Part shown: positions 56,622 to 64,000 of the stretch, one piece after another
How the letters are laid out: each line of letters opens with the position of its first letter
Numbering within the stretch: the first letter of the stretch is position 1
Source: Paenibacillus phytorum
GTDB lineage: Bacteria; Bacillota; Bacilli; Paenibacillales; NBRC-103111
Length of the DNA stretch: 64,000 bases
Direction of reading: 5' to 3'
Assembly: GCF_013141715.1 (NCBI RefSeq)
Contig: NZ_WHOA01000004.1
Coordinates: 1 to 64,000, forward strand
The notes under the pieces: model-generated
What the model saw: the letters and a program-made list of their open reading frames with translations, nothing else
The model's database searches: none
Told to the model about the DNA's origin: nothing
Program-made: the position numbers and the translations under genes

Positions 56622-56631
56622 GGTGTAACCC

Positions 56632-57405
56632 TCATTCTCGAAGCGAAGATTTAGGAAATGGAAATTGGGGATTCTGATAGTCCTCTTGGAGCATGCAAAC
56701 CTGCTCGTGATCAAACAGCTTGTTATATTCTACTGTATTGACATAAGCATCGTAGACGGAAAAACCATAAATAGAAGGTAAAAATATAAGCCAATGCATA
56801 TCCACTACACGAGCCGACTGTGTTAAGTCCCACATGAGTAAATAGTGAATTCCTTCGAGTAAATGAGACAAATAGGAAAGCGAAATCCAGGTCACAAGTA
56901 TAAAAAAAGCATTGATAATCCGATGGGAGTAAAGCTGGCCCATTCCCGGCATTAACAGCGACCAGACCATCGCTAGCCATGGCGAGCGTTTATCTAGGTA
57001 GTTAATTTCCATACCGGACATTTTAAAACAATCAATCGGGGCGTTCTCCCTTTTAGCTAAAATAAATTGATGATTCAAATCCACGGAGGTTCGATAGCTG
57101 TCGTAGATCGCAAATAAATAAACAGGCGCATAAAGTGACATCCACCGAATATCCAGCACCTCATTAGCCCGGTCGAATTGACCTGTGAAGGTGTAAACGA
57201 TCGCTTCGTTCAAATGCATCTGGGTATTAATCAACATTTCCCATCCAATGAGGATAAAGCCGCGAAAGTACTTGGATAGCAGTAAATGACCAAAGCCCGG
57301 AAAGGCTGCAGCCCACCATACAATAATGAGTGGATTGCGTAAATGCAATTGGGTAATCCCTAATAAACCGACAAAAGCAATTTGACGGCGTGACTTGCTT
57401 CTCAT
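56632..57405 (-). CDS. multi-pass membrane protein with two TM2-like repeats
   Basis: A 257-residue protein not assigned to a named family. Two similar units begin AAFPGFGHLLLSKYFRGFILIGWEM (near 33) and SLLMPGMGQLYSHRIINAFFILVTW (near 150). PG-x-G-x-L-h-x followed by a hydrophobic span is TM2-domain-like. Each unit is followed by a YDSYRTSVDLN or YDAYVNTVEYN block, so the gene looks like an internal duplication. AAGGA is 8 nt before the ATG at 57405; the ATG at 57414 is too close. It diverges from the TetR gene. Confidence 0.7.
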   Translation of the reverse strand: MRSKSRRQIAFVGLLGITQLHLRNPLIIVWWAAAFPGFGHLLLSKYFRGFILIGWEMLINTQMHLNEAIVYTFTGQFDRANEVLDIRWMSLYAPVYLFAIYDSYRTSVDLNHQFILAKRENAPIDCFKMSGMEINYLDKRSPWLAMVWSLLMPGMGQLYSHRIINAFFILVTWISLSYLSHLLEGIHYLLMWDLTQSARVVDMHWLIFLPSIYGFSVYDAYVNTVEYNKLFDHEQVCMLQEDYQNPQFPFPKSSLRE

Positions 57406-57478
57406 GTGCAGCATCCTTATGAATCAGTTTCCAATAATGCTATTATCTTCTTTCGAATGTAAGATATACATTTCGGAT

Positions 57479-57514
57479 TTGACAATCGATTTTTAGTACC
57501 GTATAGTACTATTT
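57479..57514 (+). promoter_or_regulatory. tetR promoter with operator; leaderless start
   Basis: TTGACA (57479-57484), a 17-nt spacer and TATAGT (57502-57507) predict a start at 57514, one base before the ATG. The operator TTAGTACCGTATAGTACTA (57493-57511) covers the -10. No ribosome-binding site is present. Confidence 0.75.
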
Positions 57515-58096
57515 ATGAAAAAGCAAAAGAAATTAACCAATCGTGATCTTGTGATTCAAGTAGCAACGGACTTGTTCCTGACAAAAGGCTACTTAGCAAC
57601 CAGCATGGACGAAATCGTTGCAGTGAGCAAAGTGTCCAAAACGAATATTTATTATTATTTCAAACGTAAAGAAGACCTGCTGACCGCAATTCTTGAACAA
57701 CTTATACACACCTATAACGAGATGATCCAGGAGACCGTGTCACGTTCGGAATTAAGTGTGCAGGAGCGCTTCACTGCTCTCCTACAAGTGCTGACAGGAC
57801 TTGAATGGACTTCCTTAGGCGGATGCCCGTTTCTCACGCTCTACACACAGATGCCGCTTGATGCAGATGTACTGCGGGAGAAAGTGAGCGTTTTTTTCCG
57901 GGACCAAATGCTTACGGTGGAAGCCCTGCTCATCGAGGGTGCTCATAACAAGGAGTTTTCATCCACCCTGCCGACAAAAGCCACGGCACAATTGATCGTT
58001 TCGACGATTGAAGGTGGGCTGTTCCTACAGCATGCAAACCAAGATCCAGCCATGTTGGATCAAACACTTTCTACTTTAGCCTTGTTGCTAAAGTAA
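57515..58096 (+). CDS. TetR-family transcriptional regulator
   Basis: A 193-residue repressor: N-terminal HTH (VIQVATDLFLTKGYLATSMDEIVAVSKVSKTNIYYYFKRKEDLLTAIL) and a helical ligand domain with FLTLYTQMPLDADVLREKV; the C-terminal TetR_C region resembles QacR/YxaF-type members (GGLFLQHANQDPAMLDQTLSTLALLLK). Two near-identical operators flank it, one over its own promoter and one before the downstream fusion gene, so it probably represses both. The mRNA appears leaderless. Confidence 0.92.
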   Translation: MKKQKKLTNRDLVIQVATDLFLTKGYLATSMDEIVAVSKVSKTNIYYYFKRKEDLLTAILEQLIHTYNEMIQETVSRSELSVQERFTALLQVLTGLEWTSLGGCPFLTLYTQMPLDADVLREKVSVFFRDQMLTVEALLIEGAHNKEFSSTLPTKATAQLIVSTIEGGLFLQHANQDPAMLDQTLSTLALLLK

Positions 58097-58111
58097 TTTT
58101 TTTAACCACCA

Positions 58112-58130
58112 TTAGTACTAAATAGTACTA
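58112..58130. promoter_or_regulatory. second TetR-type operator
   Basis: TTAGTACTAAATAGTACTA matches the operator at the tetR promoter at 16 of 19 positions and precedes the SDR-hydrolase fusion gene by 27 nt. Confidence 0.75.
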
Positions 58131-58157
58131 AAAAATAATGAAGGGCAGGTAATCTAG

Positions 58158-59960
58158 ATGACACATATTTTCATCACAGGCGGTACAGGGTTCATAGGAA
58201 CACAAACATTAGAGCAGCTATCCCGTGAGGATCATACCGTTTCGGTGCTCGTTCGTTCCAAAGCTCGATGGGAGCAGATCCGCAAGCAATTAGGTTGGCT
58301 CAGCGGTGATGGTCAGAGGGAAACTAACGTGGGAAAAGAGCGATTTTCCCCGGTTATAGGAGATTTAGGCTTACCCGGTCTTGGATTAAGCGCACCTGAC
58401 ATGGCGTCAGTGCTGACGGCAGATGTCATCATTCACGCGGGAGGACCGATGGATATTCGGATCGGGGAGTCCGAGGCCCGTGCGGTTTTTCTGCAAGCCG
58501 CCGAGGAATTGCTAAATTTGGCTTCGCAAATTCAAACGAGCAAAGGTTTGCAGCATTTCATCCATATTGTCGGCTTCAAAAGCCCCTTTACCGATGATAA
58601 TTTCCACAATCCAGCACCTATTATCGCTAGTTTAGAGCAGGAATCTCCTTATGAGCGCATGAAATTCCTAGCTGATTTGCGCATTCGCCAAGGAGCGATG
58701 CAGCTAAGTTTTCCACTATCTGTCGTCCATCCAAGCGTTCTGATTGGCAGCTCAGAGCACGGGGATACCCCGCAAACCGGCGGACTCGGTATTCTCGTAC
58801 AGGCCACCGCGCGTAGGTTGATGAGTATCACACCCGGCGGTAACTCCCATTGGTTGCCCCTATTTCACATCAATCACGCTGCCGAGTTCATTAGCACTCT
58901 GACGAAGGAATCGAATCCAGTTAGTCAAACCTATTACTTACTTAATGAAAAGAAGCAAAGTCCCTCGATCATGGAGCTCGTGTCGGGCATAGCCAAGGAA
59001 CTTCGTGTTAGTAAACCATTGGGAGCAATCTCGCCTAAATTGTTGTCGAAGGTTCTGGGGAGTCCACTTGGACAAAAAATCGGAATTCCTAAGGAATCCC
59101 TCGATTTCATCGTGGATGTCAATCAGGCCTATCCCCTAACTGCCGCACAAGACATGCAGCGAAAATACGGATTGGAGCACGTGGTAAACTCCTCGATTAT
59201 GCCCTATACCATCTCGGATCTTGACTTTCGTCTCGTTCATTCCAACCCTCAGGCAGATGGCTATATACGAGGTAAAAGAGGGCCTTTGGCCACACTGGAA
59301 CGGGTGGGATCAGACAAAGGGAAGCCTCCGATCTTGTTCGTTCACGGCACTCTAAGCGGAGCTGATTGCTTGCTCCCGCTGGCCGAGCAATTCCCTGAGT
59401 CTTCCGTCTGCCTGGTCGATCTCCCAGGCTTCGGTCGTTCGCCCTATCACCACGGTGCGGATGTGATAGAGGGGCATATCGAATCGCTTGTCCAGGCGAT
59501 TCGGTCTTTCGAGACCCCGGTTACGCTCGTGGGGCACTCGCTGGGCGGACTGCTCGCCGCCCACGCCTACGCTCGCGTACCGGAACAGATCCACAGGCTG
59601 CATTTGCTGCAGCCTGCACTGCACAGCGCTGCGCGGAGGTACCGCAGCGCGCGAATCAACGAAGCCGCGCTGCGCATGCTGCGCGCGGCTAGCTTGCGGA
59701 AGCAGCTGCTGGCGCAGAGCTGCTTCACGGACATAAGTGACATACCGCCCGCGTATGTCACTTATGTCCTGGCCGAGCTGCAGTCGCCGCGTGTGCGGAA
59801 GACGACTGCGGAGACCCTCTCTGCGCTGACGCGCGCAGAGAGCTTCTCCCTGCAGCAGCCAGATGCGCTGCTGCTTCGTGAGGCATCGATCCTGTGGGGA
59901 ACCCAGGATCGGGCGTCCCACCTGCCGGAGCGTTTCGCTCCGCGCGCACGGTGGAGATAG
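58158..59960 (+). CDS. SDR-alpha/beta-hydrolase fusion, 3' end frameshifted
   Basis: A 600-residue product. Residues 1-370 are an extended short-chain dehydrogenase/epimerase: GGTGFIG nucleotide motif at 8-14 and a Y-x-x-x-K (YERMK) active site near 170. Residues about 390-595 are an alpha/beta hydrolase: FVHGTLSG oxyanion region, nucleophile elbow GHSLGG near 458 and acid Asp in WGTQDRASH. The reading frame ends at 59960 before the catalytic His. Shifting frame at about 59950 gives VEIAAAHHFPISHPALTAQLL..., the expected hydrolase C-terminus, up to a stop at 60029-60031. One missing base (or an assembly error in a GC-rich run) explains this. Operator upstream suggests TetR control, perhaps for detoxification of a reactive lipid or ester (inference). 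Confidence 0.85.
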   Translation: MTHIFITGGTGFIGTQTLEQLSREDHTVSVLVRSKARWEQIRKQLGWLSGDGQRETNVGKERFSPVIGDLGLPGLGLSAPDMASVLTADVIIHAGGPMDIRIGESEARAVFLQAAEELLNLASQIQTSKGLQHFIHIVGFKSPFTDDNFHNPAPIIASLEQESPYERMKFLADLRIRQGAMQLSFPLSVVHPSVLIGSSEHGDTPQTGGLGILVQATARRLMSITPGGNSHWLPLFHINHAAEFISTLTKESNPVSQTYYLLNEKKQSPSIMELVSGIAKELRVSKPLGAISPKLLSKVLGSPLGQKIGIPKESLDFIVDVNQAYPLTAAQDMQRKYGLEHVVNSSIMPYTISDLDFRLVHSNPQADGYIRGKRGPLATLERVGSDKGKPPILFVHGTLSGADCLLPLAEQFPESSVCLVDLPGFGRSPYHHGADVIEGHIESLVQAIRSFETPVTLVGHSLGGLLAAHAYARVPEQIHRLHLLQPALHSAARRYRSARINEAALRMLRAASLRKQLLAQSCFTDISDIPPAYVTYVLAELQSPRVRKTTAETLSALTRAESFSLQQPDALLLREASILWGTQDRASHLPERFAPRARWR

Positions 59961-60041
59961 CGGCTGCTCACCACTTCCCTATCTCGCATCCGGCGCTGAC
60001 CGCTCAGCTCCTGAGGCAGCAAGGTCTATAATCATTATCGC

Positions 60042-60101
60042 AAGAACTCGATTCTTCTTGCCGTAGCGCGGCATGGTTGTCAATCGAGTTCTTTGCTTTT
60101 T
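60042..60101 (+). terminator. terminator of the SDR-hydrolase gene
   Basis: AAGAACTCGATT (60042-60053) pairs perfectly with AATCGAGTTCTT (60082-60093), followed by TGCTTTTTT. Confidence 0.88.
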
Positions 60102-60214
60102 TCCAGTAGACATTTTCCAGTAGACATACACCCATCTCCTTCCTTTCGAATAAGGTAAAGAAAAAAGTAGGCTCGGATATAACGCCTTTGCTTACGAAGA
60201 AAGGGAGGAACCCT

Positions 60215-61504
60215 ATGCAAATCCACGTTGTCCAGAAGGGACAGACGTTATACCGCATTGCGCAAACGTATGGAGTGTCGGTGGATACGATCGCAGAAGC
60301 CAATGAGATGACCCCCAGCCAATCCCTGGTCATCGGACAGGCATTAGTCATTCCGATTGTTGGCTCGTACTACTGGGTACAGCCCGGTGAAGGGCTCTAT
60401 CTGATTGCCCGAAAGCTCGGAATCGACCTGCAAACCCTCGCCTCCGTCAATAAACTAACCTTGTATCAATCTTTACCTGTAGGCTTTCGTCTCTATATTC
60501 CGCCAACCCCTCGTACGCAGGCAGAAGTGAATGCCTATTTAGAGCCTCGCGGGTCTGACGTATCGCCCGTTCTCATTCAATCCGCCAAGGAAGCAGCCCC
60601 TCATCTTACGTACTTAGCTCCATTCAGCTTCCGTATTAAACGGGACGGCACCCTCCAAGCCCCTCAGCTGGATGATCTTCGCGGGATTGCCTCACAGCAT
60701 GGCGTCACCTTGATGATGGTTGTGACCAATCTCGAAAAGGACCAATTCAGCGCTGAGCTCGGACATATCATCCTCACCGACGAAACCGTTCAGAATCGTC
60801 TGCTTCAGACTATTAAAAGCACTGCCAAACAATATGGATTCCGCGATATCCATTTTGACATTGAGCATCTGTTCCCCGATGATCGTGATGCCTACAATCG
60901 CTTTCTTCGTAAAGCCGCGACACAACTCCATCAAGAAGGTTATTTGATGTCTACGGCGCTCGCGCCGAAAACAAGCGCCGCTCAAGCCGGTGCCTGGTAC
61001 TCTGCGCATGATTACAAAGCGCATGGCCAGATCGCCGATTTCGTCGTGATCATGACGTACGAATGGGGCTACAGCGGCGGCCCCCCTATGGCCGTCTCCC
61101 CCATCGGTCCCGTGCGTAAAGTGCTCGAGTACGCCATCAGCGAGATGCCCGCTTCCAAAGTCATGATGGGCCAAAATCTGTACGGCTACGATTGGACGCT
61201 GCCCTATGTCCACGGCGGCGCCTTTGCTAAGGCCGTCTCTCCGCAAGCGGCTATTGATCTGGCCCGCAAGTATAATGCGCAGATCCTATACGATTACACG
61301 GCGCAAGCCCCGCACTTCAACTACTGGGACGATGCTGGCAAGGAGCACACGGTCTGGTTCGAGGACGCACGCTCCATTCAAGCGAAATTCCGCTTGTTGA
61401 AAGAGCTTGGCTTACGCGGTATTAGTTACTGGAAGCTCGGTCTTAAATTCCCGCAAAACTGGCTGCTGCTTGAGGAAAATTTCAAAGTCGTGAAACGATC
61501 TTAA
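60215..61504 (+). CDS. yaaH: LysM-GH18 spore cortex-type hydrolase (YaaH-like)
   Basis: A 429-residue protein: two LysM peptidoglycan-binding modules (about 2-46 and 50-94; IHVVQKGQTLYRIAQTYGVS, then YYWVQPGEGLYLIARKLGID), then a GH18 domain from about 100. The acidic catalytic motif DIHFDIE is near residues 213-219. The layout and length match B. subtilis YaaH (spore-cortex glucosaminidase). No signal peptide is needed for spore-coat targeting of that protein. GGGAGG lies 7 nt before the ATG at 60215; the earlier ATG at 60188 has none. A terminator follows. Confidence 0.92.
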   Translation: MQIHVVQKGQTLYRIAQTYGVSVDTIAEANEMTPSQSLVIGQALVIPIVGSYYWVQPGEGLYLIARKLGIDLQTLASVNKLTLYQSLPVGFRLYIPPTPRTQAEVNAYLEPRGSDVSPVLIQSAKEAAPHLTYLAPFSFRIKRDGTLQAPQLDDLRGIASQHGVTLMMVVTNLEKDQFSAELGHIILTDETVQNRLLQTIKSTAKQYGFRDIHFDIEHLFPDDRDAYNRFLRKAATQLHQEGYLMSTALAPKTSAAQAGAWYSAHDYKAHGQIADFVVIMTYEWGYSGGPPMAVSPIGPVRKVLEYAISEMPASKVMMGQNLYGYDWTLPYVHGGAFAKAVSPQAAIDLARKYNAQILYDYTAQAPHFNYWDDAGKEHTVWFEDARSIQAKFRLLKELGLRGISYWKLGLKFPQNWLLLEENFKVVKRS

Positions 61505-61537
61505 TAACTGATGGAAGCGACGCACTTATGAAGAAAA

Positions 61538-61571
61538 ACCGTCAGGAAAGATCATCCTGACGGTCCTTTTT
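61538..61571 (+). terminator. terminator of the YaaH-like gene
   Basis: ACCGTCAGGA and TCCTGACGGT form a perfect 10-bp stem around AAGATCA, followed by CCTTTTT. Confidence 0.88.
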
Positions 61572-61907
61572 AGGTTTAACGCGCATCTGCTTATATTCAT
61601 ATCCTTGTTTCGATACAATTTTATCCAAACAATTTACCTTACTTATGGTAGGGTTCACCGCGCTAGGTGAAACGGCAAGTTTTAAGCCATCCCGTTTAGG
61701 ATGGCCCTCTCTTTGATCTCGCATCTCTTTTGCAAGAAGAAAAAGTGTATGGATTACTCCAATTGCGCTTTCGCTTACATTAATATTCTCCTTTAATCAC
61801 AAAAAACGAACCCCTAATGGTTCCCGCTAGTTTAGAATTCTGCCGGGCAAACTTAAACTTCTCTTCTAATTCCTGTGGGGTCTTCATTTCGATCAGAGGG
61901 TTGTAAT
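61572..61907. other. intergenic, only weak small open frames
   Basis: A 60-codon minus frame (61542-61724) and a 35-codon minus frame (61780-61887) exist, but the first overlaps the YaaH terminator and the second overlaps a hairpin. Neither has a spaced ribosome-binding site. GAACC...GGTTC at 61808-61823, with six A before it, is a modest minus-strand terminator for the ABC-F gene. Confidence 0.4.
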
Positions 61908-63647
61908 TTAAAGCAACTTAATCAGCTCTTCTAGCTCATCAACCAATACTTTTGCAAGTTCAAAATTAGTATCTTTTAAAGCCAATTCTATTTTCATTTC
62001 AACTGATTTTTTATTTTGTTCATTTTCTAGATAGTCTCTATCAAAATGGCTCGCATAAATCATCTGTCTAAATTTTCGCATACTCATTTTTCTAATCGTC
62101 TTATCGTCAATGATTAAAACATAATCCATACCATTTACAACAGAGTAGAAATCATGAGAAATCATGAGAATCGCACCTTTATAGACTTCAATGGCTTTTT
62201 CCAGTGCTATTTGCGTATAGGTGTCTAAATGGCTTGTCGGTTCATCAAGAAGCAATACGTTTGCTTTACTGGCAGAAACTTTAGCCAATTGAAGCATGTT
62301 TTTTTCTCCACCAGATAAAGATTCTATCTTTTGATTAACGATTTCTCCTTCAAAGCCATAGTTTGAAAGATACGATCTAATCTCATCATAAGTTTTAAAC
62401 CCAGCATCGATGAATTCTTCTAGTATTGTATTGGAATCCTTTAGCACTTCGCCTTGATTCTGAGATAAATAAGCCACTTTAACATCAGCATTTATTTCAA
62501 TTGAAGCATGATTATTTGTAAAGATATCTCGGAGTAAAGTCGTTTTCCCGGTACCGTTTGGACCAATAATGGCTACTTTATCCGTAGATTTTATCTCAAA
62601 GTTAACATTGTCTAAAAGCAACTCATCAAAGGTAACACTATAATTATTGACATTTACAACAACGGTGTCTTCAATCTCATTTTCAATACCAAAACTAATT
62701 TTAGGTTGCTTAATATCAACAAATGGCGCTTTAATTCTACGTGCTTCCAATCTTTCTTGAAACCTAACTCTAGCTTTTAATGCTCTCCCTCTAGATGCTT
62801 CTGAATTATACGTTGCGATAGCTCTAAGATTATCAATAATGTTATCGTATCTCTCAATTTCTTCTTGTTCAGCAACTGCGATTTCTTGCAACTCAATTTT
62901 TGTCTGAAGTAATGAGAAATTATACTCAATATATCGCCCATCAAACTCTTGGATCTCCATGTTTTCAAGGTGTAGAATTTTGTTGAAACAATGATTCAAT
63001 AGATATCGGTTGTGCGTAACAACTAGCAGCATTCCTTTGTGAGAATTAATCAGATTTTTAAGCGCATTTAGGTTTTCAAAGTCTAAAAATACATCTGGTT
63101 CGTCCATAATCATTAAGTCTGGACTACTAAGCATTTCCTTCATCACTTGAATAAGTTTGAATTCCCCACCACTCAGGTCGGATACCCTAAGATCTTTTAG
63201 CTTCATGAGGTTTGCTAGATTTAGTTTCTTATTAATGTTGCTTTCAAAATCAGCCCCACCGATTGAATCAAATGTGTCTAAAGCCAATTGATACTTTTCT
63301 AATAACGCATCCATATCCGATGATGTTTCCATTTCCGTACAAATAGCTGTTATTTCATTCTGTATCTTAATAAATTCTTCCCCTATATATTCAAAAACTG
63401 TTGTTTCTTTCGTTTTGTCGAATTGTGGGAATTGACTTACATGCCGAATATTACAAGTCGGATCTATTTCTAACTTACCCTCGAACAAATATCTTTCTGG
63501 ATCCATCAGTATATCGATCAATGTACTTTTCCCACTGCCGCTTGTTCCTATAAAAGCGCAATGTTGCGCCTCTTCAAGCGTAAATGAAATGTTTGTATAT
63601 AGTTCTTTTTGCGGAAATGAGAAGGATAAGTTTTCAACTTTTATCAT
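61908..63647 (-). CDS. ABC-F ribosomal-protection-type ATPase
   Basis: A soluble ABC-F protein of about 580 residues: two ATPase domains joined by a helical linker. Walker A motifs GTSGSGKST and GPNGTGKTT, signatures LSGGE twice, Walker B MIMDEPD and LLLDEPTSH are present. DEPD instead of DEPT in the first domain is unusual and recalls some clostridial CplR-like members. No membrane segments. ABC-F proteins of this type protect the 50S ribosome against pleuromutilins, lincosamides and streptogramin A, but housekeeping members exist too. AAAGG is about 8 nt before the ATG at 63647; the extra 16 codons lack support. The gene is distinctly AT-rich relative to neighbours, suggesting acquisition. 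Confidence 0.85.
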   Translation of the reverse strand: MIKVENLSFSFPQKELYTNISFTLEEAQHCAFIGTSGSGKSTLIDILMDPERYLFEGKLEIDPTCNIRHVSQFPQFDKTKETTVFEYIGEEFIKIQNEITAICTEMETSSDMDALLEKYQLALDTFDSIGGADFESNINKKLNLANLMKLKDLRVSDLSGGEFKLIQVMKEMLSSPDLMIMDEPDVFLDFENLNALKNLINSHKGMLLVVTHNRYLLNHCFNKILHLENMEIQEFDGRYIEYNFSLLQTKIELQEIAVAEQEEIERYDNIIDNLRAIATYNSEASRGRALKARVRFQERLEARRIKAPFVDIKQPKISFGIENEIEDTVVVNVNNYSVTFDELLLDNVNFEIKSTDKVAIIGPNGTGKTTLLRDIFTNNHASIEINADVKVAYLSQNQGEVLKDSNTILEEFIDAGFKTYDEIRSYLSNYGFEGEIVNQKIESLSGGEKNMLQLAKVSASKANVLLLDEPTSHLDTYTQIALEKAIEVYKGAILMISHDFYSVVNGMDYVLIIDDKTIRKMSMRKFRQMIYASHFDRDYLENEQNKKSVEMKIELALKDTNFELAKVLVDELEELIKLL

Positions 63648-63671
63648 AGTGTTACCTTTCTTTATAACTAA

Positions 63672-63700
63672 AATAGTAACTATTGTTAGATGCATTGCAA
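63672..63700 (-). promoter_or_regulatory. ABC-F promoter with overlapping palindrome
   Basis: On the minus strand TTGCAA (63695-63700), a 16-nt spacer and TACTAT (63673-63678) form a promoter. AATAGTAACTATT (63672-63684), a palindrome centred on one base, overlaps the -10. Confidence 0.55.
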
Positions 63701-64000
63701 AATATAGATTTTGAGTTTACCGTTGTTAGAGTAACACTGTTTACAACCAACTTCAATGGGGTCAAATTTCCATGCTACTTCTCAACTATCCTCATAAAAG
63801 CGCCGGAATGAACTCGACTTTGATCTCTGCCGGTTGTAAATGTACCTTATTCATCTTATCTGGCTCCTTGATCAAATAATGATAAGGCGAGAATACCTCC
63901 TGACGAATAGCCAACGGAATAGATCGGGGAGCTCCTAGCTGTTCCATTTAATTCCATTCGCACATAGAAGTCTTCCCTCCTTTCCTTTTGATCATATCAC
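63701..64000. other. window edge; possible truncated gene end
   Basis: A 51-codon minus frame (63792-63947) ending in EIKVEFIPALL has protein-like composition and directly follows a stop codon of an in-frame pentapeptide preceded by AAAGGAGGG. It may be the remnant of a longer gene's 3' end. Support is weak. Confidence 0.25.

Noticed and set aside
59352-59921. 189-codon minus-strand frame in the GC-rich end of the fusion gene.
   Set aside because: Long antisense frames are expected in GC-rich coding DNA; the plus-strand hydrolase motifs are clear.
61542-61724. 60-codon minus-strand frame with protein-like composition.
   Set aside because: Its 3' end is the YaaH terminator stem and it lacks a properly spaced ribosome-binding site; extension upstream needs a non-standard start.
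61780-61887. 35-codon minus frame (MKTPQELEEKFKFARQNS...) resembling an antitoxin-like helix.
   Set aside because: No ribosome-binding site and it overlaps a terminator-like hairpin after the ABC-F gene.

Overview
The window looks like a chromosomal segment of a Gram-positive, spore-forming, glycan-degrading Firmicute of the Paenibacillus type. The reasons are strong AGGAGG-type ribosome binding sites, a YaaH-like spore protein, CUT1 importers without their own ATPase, YesM/YesN-type sensing, DUF5696 and YIP1 proteins, and a catabolite (cre) site. No rRNA, tRNA, CRISPR array or intact insertion sequence was seen.

Layout. 1-5.4 kb: a direct-repeat fragment, a metallophosphoesterase, an unusual dihydroorotate-dehydrogenase-like membrane fusion, flavohemoglobin (hmp) with a CRP/FNR-type operator at a class II position, a short Crp/Fnr regulator and a small membrane protein. 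5.4-8.2 kb: divergent xylR and xylA with a readable promoter/operator. 8.2-19.2 kb: a minus-strand unit (two permeases, lipoprotein, two Gfo/Idh oxidoreductases, sugar isomerase, a toroid-fold protein, GH105-type hydrolase) resembling the B. subtilis rhamnogalacturonan genes. 19.5-36.4 kb: a ten-gene minus-strand operon with two binding proteins, two permease pairs, an NHL/YIP1 protein, a DUF5696 protein, a GH20-like protein and a GH38 alpha-mannosidase. It is followed by its probable GntR/LacI-type regulator and a transglutaminase-fold protein with a PNGase-like motif. These three promoter regions share a 13-mer. 42.0-51.3 kb: an inositol operon (iolDECAJGB) with a LacI-type regulator and twin palindromic operators. 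51.4-54.7 kb: a YesN/YesM-type two-component pair. 54.9-57.4 kb: small membrane proteins. 57.5-60.0 kb: a TetR regulator on an apparently leaderless mRNA and an SDR-hydrolase fusion with a 3' frameshift, sharing a 19-bp operator. 60.2-61.5 kb: LysM-GH18 protein. 61.9-63.6 kb: an AT-rich ABC-F resistance-type gene, probably acquired.

How the genes work together. Most of the window is sugar catabolism: xylose, unsaturated uronide oligosaccharides, a mannose/N-acetylhexosamine-containing glycan (inferred) and myo-inositol. Each system has its own regulator or operator. The importers have no ATPase here, so they probably rely on a shared MsmX-type ATPase elsewhere.

Most unusual observation. Four intergenic regions (about 19.3, 36.8, 41.5 and 55.7 kb) carry the same element of about 200 nt in the same orientation. 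Each copy has four GTTGTA-N5-TACAAC palindromes whose centres are spaced 51, 62 and 51 nt (52 for the last in one copy), with a conserved AGCTACTTTTGG-type centre. Three copies share a second downstream module. No protein-coding or insertion-sequence explanation fits.
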